DNA of 64,000 nt, from contig NC_077227.1 of NCBI RefSeq assembly GCF_027887165.1, positions 64,738,607 to 64,802,606 on the forward strand, given 5' to 3'. A program made the position numbers and the translations under genes. Positions within the stretch are counted from its first letter, which is position 1. Each line of letters starts with the position of its first letter. Positions 10,800 through 22,412 of this stretch are shown in pieces. The stretch comes from Monodelphis domestica. Its lineage: Eukaryota; Chordata; Mammalia; Didelphimorphia; Didelphidae. Under the pieces are notes generated by a model. The model saw only the letters and a list, made by a program, of their open reading frames with translations, did not search any database and was not told the origin of the DNA.

Positions 10800-11150
10800 G
10801 AGTTCTGGACATAGAATCAAGGAATTCAGGTTCAAATTCCAACTCTTTTGCTTACTAGTTTGTGTATAGATAGACTAGTCATTAAACCCCTCTCAGCCTC
10901 ATGCTTATCTGCAAATAATAGCTAGCATTTGTAGAGCACTTTAAGATGCACAAAACACTTTACAAACATCTCCTTTGATCCTCACAACAACCCTGGGAGG
11001 TAGATTCAATTAGTATTTTCATTTTACAATTGAGGAAACTGAGGCAAGCAAAAATTAAGTGACTTGTCCAAGGTCACAAAACTATTAAGTGTCTGAAATC
11101 AAATTTGAACTCAGTTCTCAGTTCCTGATTACAAGTTCAGTGCTTTATCC
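10800..11150. repeat. MIR elements, two orientations
   Basis: 10800-10915 is a worn plus-strand MIR-like SINE ('caggttcaaattcc'). 10917-11150 is a minus-strand MIR with 'tttacaaacatctcctttgatcctcacaacaa', 'gaggaaactgaggca' and 'gtgacttgtccaaggtcac'. Confidence 0.75.
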
Positions 11151-11189
11151 ACAGCCCAATTGGACTAGAATTCTGAAATCCCCTTCCAG

Positions 11190-11690
11190 CTTTAAATATC
11201 AAACCAATCAAATAAGACTTCTGATCATTTCCCAATCTCATCCTACCCTGCCCCAGACCCTGCTGTCCTCTAGGTTTAGAAGGAGGTACATCATCAGTGG
11301 AAATCCTTTTTATTCTTCAAAACCCTCCTCTTCATAAGAACCTGGAGATTACTCCTCACTCCAATTTCTCATGCCATCATTTAACTTCTCCATGTCTTTA
11401 TCTTTAGTTAACTAAGCTCCAGGGAGAGCAGAAATTATGCCTTAAATAAATGGTGTATTTTATCCAGTCCTTGACACAATGTGGGCACTTAAATGCATGC
11501 TGTAGCTGTTTTTTTCCTCATTTATTAATTTATAGTCACAATGCTTCATCCATCAGCTCTTACTCAATTGTAAGCTTGTATTTATTCCTTTATATGCTTC
11601 ATCCACCAACTCTTAGGCTACCCAGGAGTTTGTGCTAGCTCAGGTAGCAAGCACTCAATAAATGTTTGTTGAATTGATAGGAGTTTTGGG
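11190..11690 (+). mobile_element. L2 LINE 3' fragment
   Basis: It contains 'ttcaaaaccctcctcttcataagaa', then 'gctcaggtagcaagcactcaataaatgtttgttgaat', typical of L2-type tails. It is old. Confidence 0.55.
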
Positions 11691-11989
11691 GTGTCTGCTG
11701 TTTATTAAGCTTGTTATCCCACCTAAACTGTAAGTTCTCGGACGCCAGGGTCCGAGTGAGCTAATAAATGTGAAGCGATTTAAAACATTAGGGGCTATTC
11801 TTCCCCCCTTCTTCCCCCCCACTCCATACTTCTCAACCCTCTACAATGCCTGGTAGAGTTCTGGGCGCCTAGAACATAGGCATCCTGGGGAGCTGGCAGA
11901 TCCATGGGCCGTTTGTGTAGACAGAGTGTAGACAGAATCACACCATCTTCAGGTTTGGACTAGCCCTCAGCACCTGGGTATCCCAAACC

Positions 11990-12148
11990 CGTATTCTGGA
12001 GCATGCGCATAAGTATAGCTCTGGGGAACATGTGCTCCCAGAGGCAATAAGCAAGTGTTTTGTTGCTAAGCAACGGCGCCTCCGCTTGCAATCTTTGGAA
12101 GGTACCATCCTTGGTATCCTGTGGCTCTAGCTGCGGTCTGGGGTGAGT
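11990..12148 (+). promoter_or_regulatory. Candidate promoter and first exon (NRF1-like and X-box-like sites)
   Basis: In about 150 bp there are: GCATGCGCA (12001-12009), close to the NRF1 core; GTTGCTAAGCAAC (12062-12074), a perfect palindromic pair of RFX half-sites GTTGC/GCAAC with a 3-base middle, one base shorter than the usual X-box spacing; a locally CpG-containing stretch (cggcgcctccgc); and a strong 5' splice donor TGG|GTGAGT (exon end 12142). The layout suits a TATA-less promoter with exon 1 at about 12075-12142, plus strand. RFX X-boxes are typical of ciliary gene promoters (established knowledge). No coding sequence is seen, so this is inference. Confidence 0.4.
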
Positions 12149-12559
12149 TTACAAAGGCAGAAACTAAGAATCTAGACGCGCACCAAAGTCTGTTCCAACT
12201 TCTGCTCATGTGTTTCAGCATCCACGGTCCCATCGCTTCTCGTTTTCTTCTGTCCTCCCTTGATTTGGAAAGCGTCCTGCCCTGGTTATCTGCTTTCACC
12301 AACAGACCCCACTAGAGTTGCTGGCACATTGATTTTGCCAGTACCAGCAAAGCTAAAGTGGAGAAGAAAGTGAGTGAGTATACACATGGTGCCAGGATCC
12401 TATGCAGTATTGTCTTCAGGGGGGCTCACAGAATTATCCTTTACCATCTGCACATTCCCACATGATACTGGACATTATCGAATTTTGAGGGTTGACCAAA
12501 ATCCAAAAATACACACACATATCCAAGACATATGAATCATATTCACAAAGACGCCTTTT

Positions 12560-13010
12560 AAAATTTTTTTTCAGTATCAAATGATTTTTTGTTGTTGTTG
12601 TTATTATCTCCCTCTGAGTTTCCCCAATTGCTCCTTACAAAGAAAAATAAAATCCTTGAAACACTGCAGAGCTGTGGCTTCACTGGAGCAACTCCATCCT
12701 CGGGTTTGTGAAAACAAAACTAATTCTCATAATGGCAATGTCTAAAAATGTGTCTCATTCTGTATATTTAATCAATGGGCAGCATTCTTCATCTGGAAAT
12801 CATGATTGATCATTAGTTCTTGAGTCTTTCAGAATTATTTTTACCGATGTCATTGTTAGACTATAAATTGTTCTCTTAGCTCACTTCATTGTGCATCATC
12901 TTCCCAAGTTTCTTAGAAATTATCACTTTCATCATTATTTACATCACAGTAGTATTCCATTACATTCATATACCATAATGTGTTGGGCCAATTAGTAGAC
13001 CTCTTACTTT
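12560..13010 (-). mobile_element. Old L1 3' fragment, minus orientation
   Basis: 'catcacagtagtattccattacattcatatacca' and the upstream text are the reverse of an old marsupial L1 ORF2 end and 3' UTR. A T-rich tract at 12560-12600 is the decayed tail. Confidence 0.65.
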
Positions 13011-13084
13011 CCATTTTTTCCCAAAGATCCCTGGAACTGGAATACAGTTCAAGGTACAAGTATGAGGTGAAGAGAAAAGAACAA

Positions 13085-13290
13085 GCAATTATTATGACCC
13101 TACTATGTGCCAGCCACAGTGTTAAGTGCTTTGCAAATATTATATCATTTGATCCTTACAAGTAAGAAAGATGCTATTATTATCTCTCTTATAAAGAGCT
13201 GAGGAAACCAAAGTTAACAAAGGTTAAGAGACTTGTTCAGAGTCAAGGGTCTATTTTGATCTCAAGTCTTCCTAAATTCAGGCAACCTTG
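13085..13290 (-). repeat. MIR element
   Basis: 'ctactatgtgccagccacagtgttaagtgctttgcaaatatt', 'gatccttacaa' and 'gaggaaacc' are an MIR in reverse orientation. Confidence 0.75.
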
Positions 13291-14384
13291 AATTCTATTC
13301 ATTCTAGTTATCTACCTTTGAGGAACTTCAAGCAAGCTGGGAGTTTTCGCCAAAAGCCAAAAGCCATGAAACCCACCTACATGATATTCCATCCATGCTT
13401 ATACCGCCAACCTTTTGAAACATGTCTAATTGTTGTCTTTCTGGTATCCTTTTCCCATAAGAGAAATTGCTGAAGAGGGCAGAGCTATAATGGCAATATT
13501 CAGAGGCCTCAAAGAAATTGAAATGAAAAGTTTAAGGTAAAGGTTATTCAATACCAGGCAACATTTGAGATATATCCAAAGGTAGGACACCTTCGGTAAC
13601 AATATTATTCAAATATTACCTTTCAGCTTTTGTGATTTCTCCTGCTTGTAGCAAGGGTTTTGTTTGTTTGTTCGGATCCATCCAGAACCCAGTTCTGTAG
13701 CCCTTTTAAAGTGTTTACCCATTGCTATTTATATCCCCTCTCTATAAGAATAAAATTTAAATGTCTAACTCCTTAGACATTTTGAAGGAATATGAGTTTA
13801 TATATCAGAGTTTCATGCTTTAGATACACCATAACATTATCATCTAAATATTTTATAAAAGATTATCTGTGTAACATTGAATAAATTGTTTTACCTCTTT
13901 CGGCCACCATTTCTTCAATTCTAAGACTGGAGGTTTCCACCCTGAATGTAGTCATAGAAAGTCTAGACAACTAGAAATAATCAGTTAAAGGTGTAAAAAA
14001 GGTTAAGATAATCAACTTACCAATCTGGGAAGAGTGAATGAAATGTTTCAATCAGAGAGAAAGAGACAGAAACAGAGACAGAGACACAGAGAGAAACAGA
14101 GAGAAAGTTGTCTTGTGATTAGTTAGAAGAATCAAATACATTAGTCTATGTATAATATAGTAAGCCAATTTTAATACAAGAATTTCAGCAGTAAACTAAA
14201 TGATGATTCAATCCAGTAATAAAGAATTCCTGAGGTGAGATTGCCCTTGGGTTTGAAGTGGTAAGGAAGACTAGTTTCTCTCCATCTCCTCATTCATTAG
14301 GTGATACCCCTGTGAACTTCAAAGAGTAGGAAATCTAGAGTTTCCATCCATATCAGTAACAGAGTCACTGAAAGGTGGTGACTA
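13291..14384. other. Non-coding stretch, no gene recognised
   Basis: Unassigned AT-rich sequence. There is a purine-rich simple tract at 14056-14106 (gagagaaagagacagaaac). Confidence 0.45.
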
Positions 14385-14394
14385 AATGACTCTT

Positions 14395-14646
14395 GGGCAG
14401 CCAGGTGGCTCAACCAATAGAGTGCTGGGCCTGGAGTCTAGAAGACCCGAGTTCAAATCCAGCCTCATATACTTATTAACTATGTGATCCTGGACACATT
14501 AACTTCTGTCTGACAAAAGGATCCACTGGTGGAGGAAATAACAAACTACTCCAGTATCCTTGCTAAGAAAACTCCATGGAGAATCCATGCATAATGGTCC
14601 ATGGGGTCACAAAGAGTCAGGCACTATTGAATGACTGAACAACAAC
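14395..14646 (+). mobile_element. Type B (MAR1-like) SINE, full length
   Basis: It starts GGGCAGCCAGGTGGCTCA, has a good B box (GAGTTCAAATCC) and ends TGACTGAACAACAAC. It has a perfect 10-bp duplication, AATGACTCTT, at 14385-14394 and 14647-14656. Confidence 0.92.
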
Positions 14647-14837
14647 AATGACTCTTAAGAGCCTAGTAAATATCTACATCTAAGGGGTATTTCAAAGAAT
14701 TTCCAGTTATCAGAAACACTTTGCCCTTTGACTTTGTGTGCTTTCTACGTTTGAGCCCCATTTCACCAAAAATCTAGTGGGTGAAAGTGGAGAATGTATC
14801 CCCAGTTTTAGAGCTGTTTCTATAACTATCTTTCTAA

Positions 14838-15230
14838 AGGAACTGATGCAGAGTGAAATAAGCAGAACCAGGAGAACACAGTAATTGAAATATTATGGGA
14901 TGATCAAATGTGATAGACTTTGCTACTAACAGCAATATCATAATCCAGAACAGTTCTGAGGACTTATGGCAAAGTACGTGATCCACCTCCAGAGAAAGAA
15001 CTGTTGAAGGAGAAATGAAGATTAAAACATAAGATTCATCACTTGACTATTTGGATATATGATTTGGGGTTTGGGTTTTATAAGTTATTCTCTTGCAAAA
15101 ATGAATTGCTTATCAACTCCAGGAGATGGGAGGGAAGAGGGGAGGGAGACAATATGTATCATATAACTTTGGAAAACGTATGTGTAAATTTGTTATTGGA
15201 ATAAAATAAAGATAAAAATTTTTTAAAGTG
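14838..15230 (+). mobile_element. Old L1 3' end
   Basis: 'gcagagtgaaataagcagaaccaggagaacac' and the following text match the ORF2 tail and 3' UTR of marsupial L1s (compare 9400-9840), ending in an AAAATAAAGATAAAAA tail. It is more diverged than the copy at 9122. Confidence 0.8.
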
Positions 15231-15407
15231 GGCAGCCAGAATGCTCCACTGGAACCTTGTAATTTACTATACCTGCTTAGTAAATATCCTTTTTCAAAGC
15301 CAATTACATCAATGAGGAGGCACCAGGGAGGAGGCTTATGAGTGGAAATACAAGAAAAACAACTCTTCAGTGTTATTCTTACAATCATTGTCCCTCTGTA
15401 GGCATTG

Positions 15408-15610
15408 TCATTTTTTGTTGTTTGTCCTTCCTTTCAAAGAAGATTAGTGATAAAGGAAGGTGATGTCTTGACTTGCTTATGAATTGGATTTGTGAGGCAG
15501 AGTTGCACAAAGTCATCAGCCTCACTCTTTCTTCCAAAGACATCAAAGTTAAGTGGCAAGGCAAGTGACTGCCCTCTGGAGACCTAGCCCACCAATGTCA
15601 GTGTGATTTG
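15408..15610 (+). repeat. Marsupial interspersed repeat of unknown class, copy 1
   Basis: 'ttgtccttcctttcaaagaaga...gatgtcttgacttgc...gaggcagagttgcacaaagtc' is the same family as 37636-38265. It has no coding capacity and no visible terminal repeats. I recognise it as a dispersed marsupial repeat but cannot name it. Confidence 0.65.
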
Positions 15611-16009
15611 GGGCAGTGGAATCCTCTAGCTGGGGCTACACCTGTAAAATGGGTCAATGGGAACTAGATGATTTCTAATATTCCTTTCAACATTATTCTA
15701 TTCAGTTGTGCTCAGAACAGATAACTGATTAAATAACAATAGTAGTTCACTTTTATTTTCTATGTGGGAAAAACTGCCTGGAATACACAGGAAGTGGTTA
15801 ATAAATGCTTGTCATTTAAGACTTAGAGAAATTAACAAGTCTCCTGACTCCAAGTATTCCATCATACTACATTGCTTAAAGTGGGGTGGATGGGGAAGAA
15901 TTAAAAAATTACAAGGTCACCAACACAGGAGACTATGTGAGTGGTGATGCCATTGAGAGAAATAGCAAAGTTAGATGAAAAAATCGGTCTTGGGGTAAAG
16001 GAAAAAGAA
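15611..16009. other. Non-coding stretch, no gene recognised
   Basis: Nothing assigned. Confidence 0.4.
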
Positions 16010-16185
16010 CTTGATTTAGAGGCTGAAGAATTTGCTTCTACTTCTGATTTGGTTCATTTCTACTTTTGTGACCTTGGACAATTCATCTAATCACTATGGA
16101 CTTCAGTTTTCTCATCTGCAAAATAAGGGTCTGGAATCATATGATTTCTAGTACTCCTTTCATCTCTAAACCCTGTGATTGACAC
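16010..16185 (+). repeat. MIR element
   Basis: 'tgaccttggacaattcat', 'cttcagttttctcatctgcaaaata' are MIR in sense orientation. Confidence 0.75.
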
Positions 16186-17226
16186 CTGGTAAGTTTTGCC
16201 ATTTAAATCTCCCATCTGAGACCATTCATGTGGGGCTGTCCTATAAGTATTTTGTAATGAAGATCAGGGAGAGAGGTCATAGAAATATAGATTGGACAGT
16301 CATCTCTTTCCTAGTGATAGTTGAAGTTATGAGAATGACTGAGACTCTCAAGGGGAAAGGGGGAAAGAGAAGACAAGGGAAGACACTAACCTTAATGAAT
16401 TGAGAAGAGTTCAAGATGCTGGACGAATTGTGAGAAAAGTAGGAAAAGAAGAGACGACAGTGTCCCTCAAGCCAAGTGAATAAAGTCTATCCACCAAGAA
16501 TGGAGACTCAACAGTGTCCAGTACTGTAGATAAGCCATTGTTTGGGAGGGATTGTGAGGTCACTGGCAAAAGTGTAAAGATGTGGATGCCAACGTCAGAC
16601 TGCAAATGGTTGGTAAAGAAAGAGAAAATGGATTTGTAGTCAACTTTTTTCAATAGAAAAGAAAAATAGGAGAATAGCAAATTGGTAAAGAAGAGTATAA
16701 GAACGGATGTGGGTATATGTGTGTGGTACAGGCTTTGGATTTAAATCTTCCTATTCCTACTCACACTGCCAAGCTGGGTCCACAGAGTACATGGCTGCTA
16801 CATCAGTTGTATCGTGTCTCAGGATATTGGAAGTGTCCCTAAGGAGTTTAGGGTAGTTTTCTAATTATTGCTCATAAACCCCTAATAGTGTGCTTCCCTC
16901 ACATCACCATAATCATCAGCAATTGACTTCAATTAGTCAGCAAGTCTTCATTAGGCTTTAGAAAGAGGCACTTACCAAGGTAATATAATAAGAGTATTTA
17001 GCATTAAACATTCCACTCCAAAGTCTTTGACAATCTCTCACAAGTACATATAGAATCCAATGGAAAGTGGGTTTAAGAGTAGAGAACACATGTAGCAGAG
17101 GGGTAGTAACTCAGAGCTCCTAGCTGCTGGAAATTCCTTTCTCCATTTCTGGGGTACTCATGAAGTTTCTACTAAACAAAATATTGGGTTTCTTAGAGAA
17201 TTTTGAAGTTTCCTCTCTTCAGAATT
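16186..17226. other. Non-coding stretch, no gene recognised
   Basis: Unassigned sequence. 16180-16640 has short open frames without domain resemblance. Confidence 0.4.
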
Positions 17227-17424
17227 TCTTTTTTTTTAATCCTTACTTTGTCATAGAATCAATATTAGGTATCAGTTCCAAGGCAAAAGAACAAGTAAGG
17301 GCTAGCCATTTGGGGTTAAGTGACTCATATAGGGTCCCATAACTAATGTCCAATGGCAGATTTTAACCCAGGATCTTCTATCTCAAAGATTTGACTCTAT
17401 CCACTGAGAAACCCAGCTGCCCCC
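17227..17424 (-). mobile_element. Type A SINE, minus orientation, diverged
   Basis: The T-run and aatccttac at the left, 'gggttaagtgactcatatagggtcc' and 'ccactgagaaacccagctgcccc' at the right are the reverse of type A. It is full length but worn. Confidence 0.85.
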
Positions 17425-18514
17425 TCCTCAGTATCTCTAGTTTGCTCTATACTCTTATATAAACACTTTCAGCTCTTCCATAGCTATTGTTAGGGCTTGG
17501 ATGCTGATAGAAAAATCTAAATTTTCTGACCTTCTAATCCTTCTCTAGTCAAAGAGGTAGGGGATGGAGAACAAGACCAAGTCTGAAAGCAGTGATAAAG
17601 TGAAAACTTTCCTCCTCCATTCCTCACAAGTGATTTGTTCTAAGGAGCTCAGCTCAGCTAGAACGTCTCTCTTCTGGATTACCACTGGTTCAGATCCCCT
17701 ATTCCAAACTAGCTTGATGATGTTCAAACCCCACAGCCCCACAACCAATCCCAACAGACTACTTGCCAAACCTTTTACAGATTCAGTGGGGAAATCCTAG
17801 CCTTGTGATGGATTCAATCAAGATATAATTCATCTGATAATTTTATAAGGATATATGGGGCATGATGACTGATTGACTCAATTCCCCTCCACCCTTACCC
17901 TCCCTCTTCCTGTTACATTGTTTGATTTCCTCAGCAAACCTAATGGAATATGTTTGGCAATGGCCATAGTCCCACCTGAATCATAGATAGCTTTTATGAC
18001 TTACCCTTTCTGAATACCTTCTCCAGGTGCTTTGTCTGAAAGAGTCTTGGGAGATAGTCATAATTAGTAATCAACTCTGGTAAATAACCTCCTTCCATAT
18101 TTCCAAATACATAGCAATTCAATTTTGACACACAAATATCATTTGCCAAATTAATGTCTTAATGCTTGTGAAAAAGGTTCATTTCGAACCCAAAGCAATT
18201 TTTTTTCATTTTTAAGGAAACTAAAATAGAAAAGGAAACCACCTCCCTTCTCAGAGGGAAATTTGGCTCCCAAAGTTCCCTGAGCATGTTGTGTATGTGT
18301 GTGCATGTGTGTGTGTTTATGTGTTGGAGGGATGAGGTGGAGGATTCTTAGGGACACAAAGTTAACTGGAAAGTCATTCCCTCATCTTTCCAGTCAGAAA
18401 CCAAACCAAATTTGGCTTGGTGCTCATATAGTAGCACAGGCTCGTGGTTCTAAGGTACTGGTGTCCTTACTCTTTCTTTCTCCCATTGACCTTACTATAT
18501 AGATAGGTACCAAA
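17425..18514. other. Non-coding stretch, no gene recognised
   Basis: Nothing assigned. An imperfect (TG)n tract lies at 18289-18325. Confidence 0.4.
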
Positions 18515-19179
18515 TGTTACAACAGAACTTGCACTGGGTTCAGGGAGAACTGGCTTACTTATTCTTTCCCTTTCTCACTGAGGAGCCTCTCTATTCTGGA
18601 CCCCTATTGTAACCAGGGAAATTACAGGGTACAAAGAGTTTTGATGGACAAGCCCTCAAGACTCAGAATTCTCCCAGGGCTGACCGGAAAAGTTCCAAAC
18701 AGTTGAAGACGCAGTTCCTCAATTGACAGTCTGGAGCTGGGAGGTGAAGCCTGAAGGGTGCAGATCTGATCTCTCCTGGACTCCCTTGGACATCTTGGAA
18801 GCAGCCTCTTGGAATATCATCAAGCAAGAGTGAACAGAAGTTTCCTCAATACCCTCTGATGGAAAGAGGAAAATTGGAGGAAATCAGTCTCTCTTTTGGA
18901 CATCTGAGGACTCAGCTGGATTCCTGTACCTGACCTATCAAAGGACTGTCTGAGTGTGAGAAATCTGGTTACCTGTTGGACTTGCCTTGAGGAATTTATG
19001 TAATTAGTAAAGGTAGTTAAATAGTGAGTTTTATTAGAGGGTAAAGCAATCAGATTTCCCTTCTCCCATTTTCCTTCCTCCCTTCCACCTGTCTCTGTTA
19101 ATAAATTCAATATTATTTATATGTGCTGTTTTCCCTTTGTATTTCCTTCCTTTCCTCTTTCCAAAATTTGGATATAACA
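18515..19179 (+). mobile_element. LTR-like fossil
   Basis: About 665 bp with TG...CA ends (TGTTACAACAG to GGATATAACA), an AATAAA signal at 19100-19105 and a pyrimidine-rich U5-like end. No matching target duplication is seen, so either some internal sequence follows (19180 onward) or the ends are wrong. A similar-looking block lies at 30382-30990. It is old; no coding region is visible. Confidence 0.4.
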
Positions 19180-19701
19180 GTTGGCCAAGCCAGCTAGGTT
19201 AAAAAAAACTATATTTATATAGAAAAAGTTAAGTTTGTATAGGAAAGTCAGTTGAAGACTGGAAGATTTCATTTGCACTCAGAGAGTGGTACATTCCACA
19301 AGGAGGGGACCAGCAGAATTCTGAGATTGTAGTTAAGTTGGGAGGGACATTTAATCATTAAATACCCTCTGCCACATGGTCTAGGTGGCCATATTGGTGT
19401 CCATATTGGATTTTTTCCTTCCATTTTTTATAAAAGAATTTTTTCCCTTTTATTGTTTGTTAAGTTATTCATAGTGGATTATAACAACTCAAATTCACTT
19501 GGACATACTCTATTGTCACTTACAAAGAAAAAGAATAAAGAAAAAAGAATAAAGTTTCTTACTTTCAAATAAAAGCTTAGTCCCTATAGAGATCCCAGAA
19601 CATATAAGTCTCTCCCAAAAGAGATGAGGGACCTGGAATAGACTGGAAGTTAGACCTTGACCCTTTCAAGGGAAAAAATTACCTTTCTTGAGTGAAAATT
19701 C
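19180..19701. other. Unassigned sequence after the LTR-like block
   Basis: It starts TTGGCCAAGCCAGCTAGG and contains two AATAAAG motifs near 19535-19553. It may be the remainder of the same element. No coding region. Confidence 0.3.
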
Positions 19702-19761
19702 TTCCCGGACCTCCCATCTCTGGGCCTGGCTCTCAGTCCACTGAGCTACCCAGCTGCCCAC
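19702..19761 (-). mobile_element. Type A SINE head fragment
   Basis: 'acctcccatctctgggcctggctctcagtccactgagctacccagctgccca' is the reverse of the tRNA-like head only. Confidence 0.85.
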
Positions 19762-20600
19762 CATCACTCATCTTTCACTAAGCTTTGCTACATCTTAGAC
19801 ATGGATTGTCTTTTACTTTTCAAAAATCTAGGAAGAAGGAACACAACTTAATGTCTGTGTTTATAATGCTTGTTACACTACCATATCATTCAATACAATA
19901 AATATTTTCAGGTACTTGGTATGAGCAAACCACTTTTCTAGAGATTGGAAATCTTAAAAAAAAATCATTGAGATATAACCTGCTCTCATAGAATTTATAA
20001 TTCCCCTTCTAGATACCCTAAAGAAGAGTCAGGGACAGTGAAGGTGACAGGGTATGGATAGGGGCCCTAAGAAGGCAAAAATCATAGAGATAACAAGATA
20101 GTCATAGAATCATTTTTCTGTTTGACTATATTGCTATGATTTGCTTGAAACAACAAATGACATCACTAATTGAAGCATGGAAAAGTTAGCTGAGACATCA
20201 AACTTAAGCTACAGTGACTAACTGATGAGTGAGAGAGAGTTTCTGACTCAGCTTCCTTCCTTCTTTTTACTTAAACTGAGCCTGTCAAATAACTAGGGAC
20301 ACCTCTGCTATATTAATGATGAGTCTGCAAATTCTACTATATCCCCAGTATTTACTGACCAGTTTATTATTTTACCAAATATAGACCTTCCCCTTCTGCC
20401 ATCTTTTCTTTTATGTGTTAATCATTACCTTCTCCTTCTACCCTTTTAAAATTATGTTGTATTCATCCTCCCTGTGTAAGAAAAACCAATATAAGGTTGC
20501 TAAACCTGATGCTGGAATGGTAGGAGATGGGGTAGAGGGTCACTATTTTGTGTTTTTGTTTTGTTTTGCTTTATATACTATGAACCTGTGCTTTGAGCAT
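19762..20600. other. Non-coding stretch, no gene recognised
   Basis: AT-rich unassigned sequence leading to the L1 insertion. Confidence 0.4.
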
Positions 20601-20612
20601 ATAATAAACTTG
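20601..20612. repeat. TSD of the inverted L1 (left)
   Basis: ATAATAAACTTG, identical to 22401-22412. Confidence 0.88.
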
Positions 20613-21690
20613 GGGGTTTTTTGTTTTGTTTTATTTATTTCTTTTAAACATTATTTTTATTTGGTCAACTTCAAACATTATTCATTGAATGCAAAAATCA
20701 TTTTCTTTTCCTCCCTCCCCTCTTACCACCCCTCCCATAGTCAACACACGAATCCACTGGGTATCACATGTGTCCTTGATCCAAACCCATTTCCATGTTG
20801 TTGGTATTTGCACTAGAATGTTCATCTAGAGTCTACATCCCCAATCACATCCCCTCTTCCGCTGTAGTCAAGCAATTGCCTTTCTTCGGTGTTTTCGTTC
20901 CCACAGTTTGTCCTCTACTTGTGGACAGCGTTTTTTCTCCTAGATCCCTGCAGATTGTTCAGGGACATTGCATTGACACTAATGGAGAAATCCATTACGT
21001 TCGATTGTACCACAGTGTATCAGTCTCTGTGTACAATGTTCTCCTGGTTCTGCTCCTCTCACTCTGCATCAATTCCTGTAGGTTGTTCCAGTTCACATGG
21101 AATTCCTCCACTTTATTATTCCTTTGAGCACAATAGTATTCCATCACCAACAGATACCACAACTTGTTCAGCCATTCCCCAATTGAAGGGCATTCCCTCA
21201 TTTTCCAATTTTTTGCCACCACAAAGAGCGCAGCTATGAATATTCTTGTACAAGCCTTTTTCCTTATTATCTCTTTGGAGTACAAACCCAGCAGTGCTAT
21301 GGCTGGGTCAAAAGGTAGGCAGTCTTTTAGCACCGTTTGGGCATAGTTCCAAATTGCCCTCCAGAATGGCTGGACCAATTCACAACTCCACCAGCAATGC
21401 ATTAATGTCCCTACTTTGCCACATCCCCTCCAGCATTCATTACTTTCCTTTGCTGTCATGTTAGCCAATCTGCTAGGTGTGAGGTGATACCTTAGAGTTG
21501 TTTTGATTTGCATTTCTCTGATTATGAGATTTAGAACACTTCTTCATGTGCTTATTAATAGTTTTGATTTCTTTGACTGAAAACTGCCTGTTCGTGTCCC
21601 TTGCCCATTTATCAATTGGAGAATGGCTTGATTTTTTTGTACAATTGATTTAGCTCTTTCTAAATTTGAGTAATTAAACCTTTGTCAGAG
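20613..21690 (-). mobile_element. L1, 3' segment of a twin-primed insertion
   Basis: On the minus strand this is the ORF2 C-terminal part followed by the 3' UTR and an A-rich tail (plus-strand T-rich at 20615-20645). One uninterrupted frame of 172 codons (20995-21513) reads [20 protein letters not shown], then [33 protein letters not shown] and [10 protein letters not shown], collinear with the human L1 ORF2 C-terminus ('MQIKTTMRYHLTPVRM...CWRGCGEIGTLLHCWW'). The Cys-rich C-terminal motif is intact. Upstream text down to about 21690 corresponds to the 'SDKGLI...IDKWARD' zone. Confidence 0.93.
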
Positions 21691-22400
21691 GTTTAATTAA
21701 TAATTAGTTAATTATTAATTAATAATAAAAATGACCATCCTACCCAAACTTATCTACCTATTTAGTTCCATACCCATTGAACTTCCAAAAAATGTTTTTA
21801 CTGAACTAGAAAAAAACATAACAAAGTTCATTTGGAAGAACAAAAGATCAAGGATATCCAGGGAAATAATGAAAAAAATACAAAGGAAGGTGGCCTTGCA
21901 GTCCCAGATCTCAAACTATATTATAAAGCAGTGGTCATCAAAACAATTTGGTACTGACTAAGAGACAGAAAGGAGGATCAGTGGAATAGACTTGGCGTAA
22001 ATGACCTCAGCAAGACAATATATGATAAACCCAAAGATCCCAGCTTTTGGGACAAAAATCCATTATTTGATAAAAACTGCTGGGAAAATTGGAAGACAGT
22101 ATGGGAGAGATTAGGTTTGGATCAACACCTCACACCCTACACCAAGATAAACTCAGAATGGGTGAACGACTTGAACATAAAGAAGGAAACAATAAGTAAA
22201 TTATCTAAACACAGAATAGTATACATGTCTACATGTCAGACCTTTGGGAAGGGAAAGATTTTAAAACCAAGCAAGATTTAGAAAGAGCCACAAAATGTAA
22301 AATAAATAATTTTGACTACATCAAATTAAAAAGTTTTTGTACAAACAAAACCAATGTAACCAAAATCAGAAGGGAAGCAACAAATTGGGAAACAGTCTTC
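21691..22400 (+). mobile_element. L1, inverted 5' segment of the same insertion
   Basis: On the plus strand, from about 21720, ORF2 sequence runs [40 protein letters not shown], to RATKCKINNFDYIKLKSFC and REATNWETVF, then stops at 22400 against the duplication. In an intact L1 this protein region ends just before the part where the minus-strand segment begins. The two halves are therefore consecutive pieces of one RNA in opposite orientation. An AT-only filler of about 30 bp sits at the junction (about 21691-21720). Several frame breaks are present. Confidence 0.92.
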
Positions 22401-22412
22401 ATAATAAACTTG
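22401..22412. repeat. TSD of the inverted L1 (right)
   Basis: ATAATAAACTTG. It is followed by TTTTT/AAAA, which matches an L1 endonuclease nick site. Confidence 0.88.

Noticed and set aside
20415-21239. Several 100+ codon plus-strand frames
   Set aside because: They run antisense to the L1 ORF2 end and 3' UTR; the true frame is on the minus strand.
20613-22400. Two independent L1 insertions facing each other
   Set aside because: Only one TSD pair encloses both, and the protein parts are consecutive, which fits one twin-primed event.
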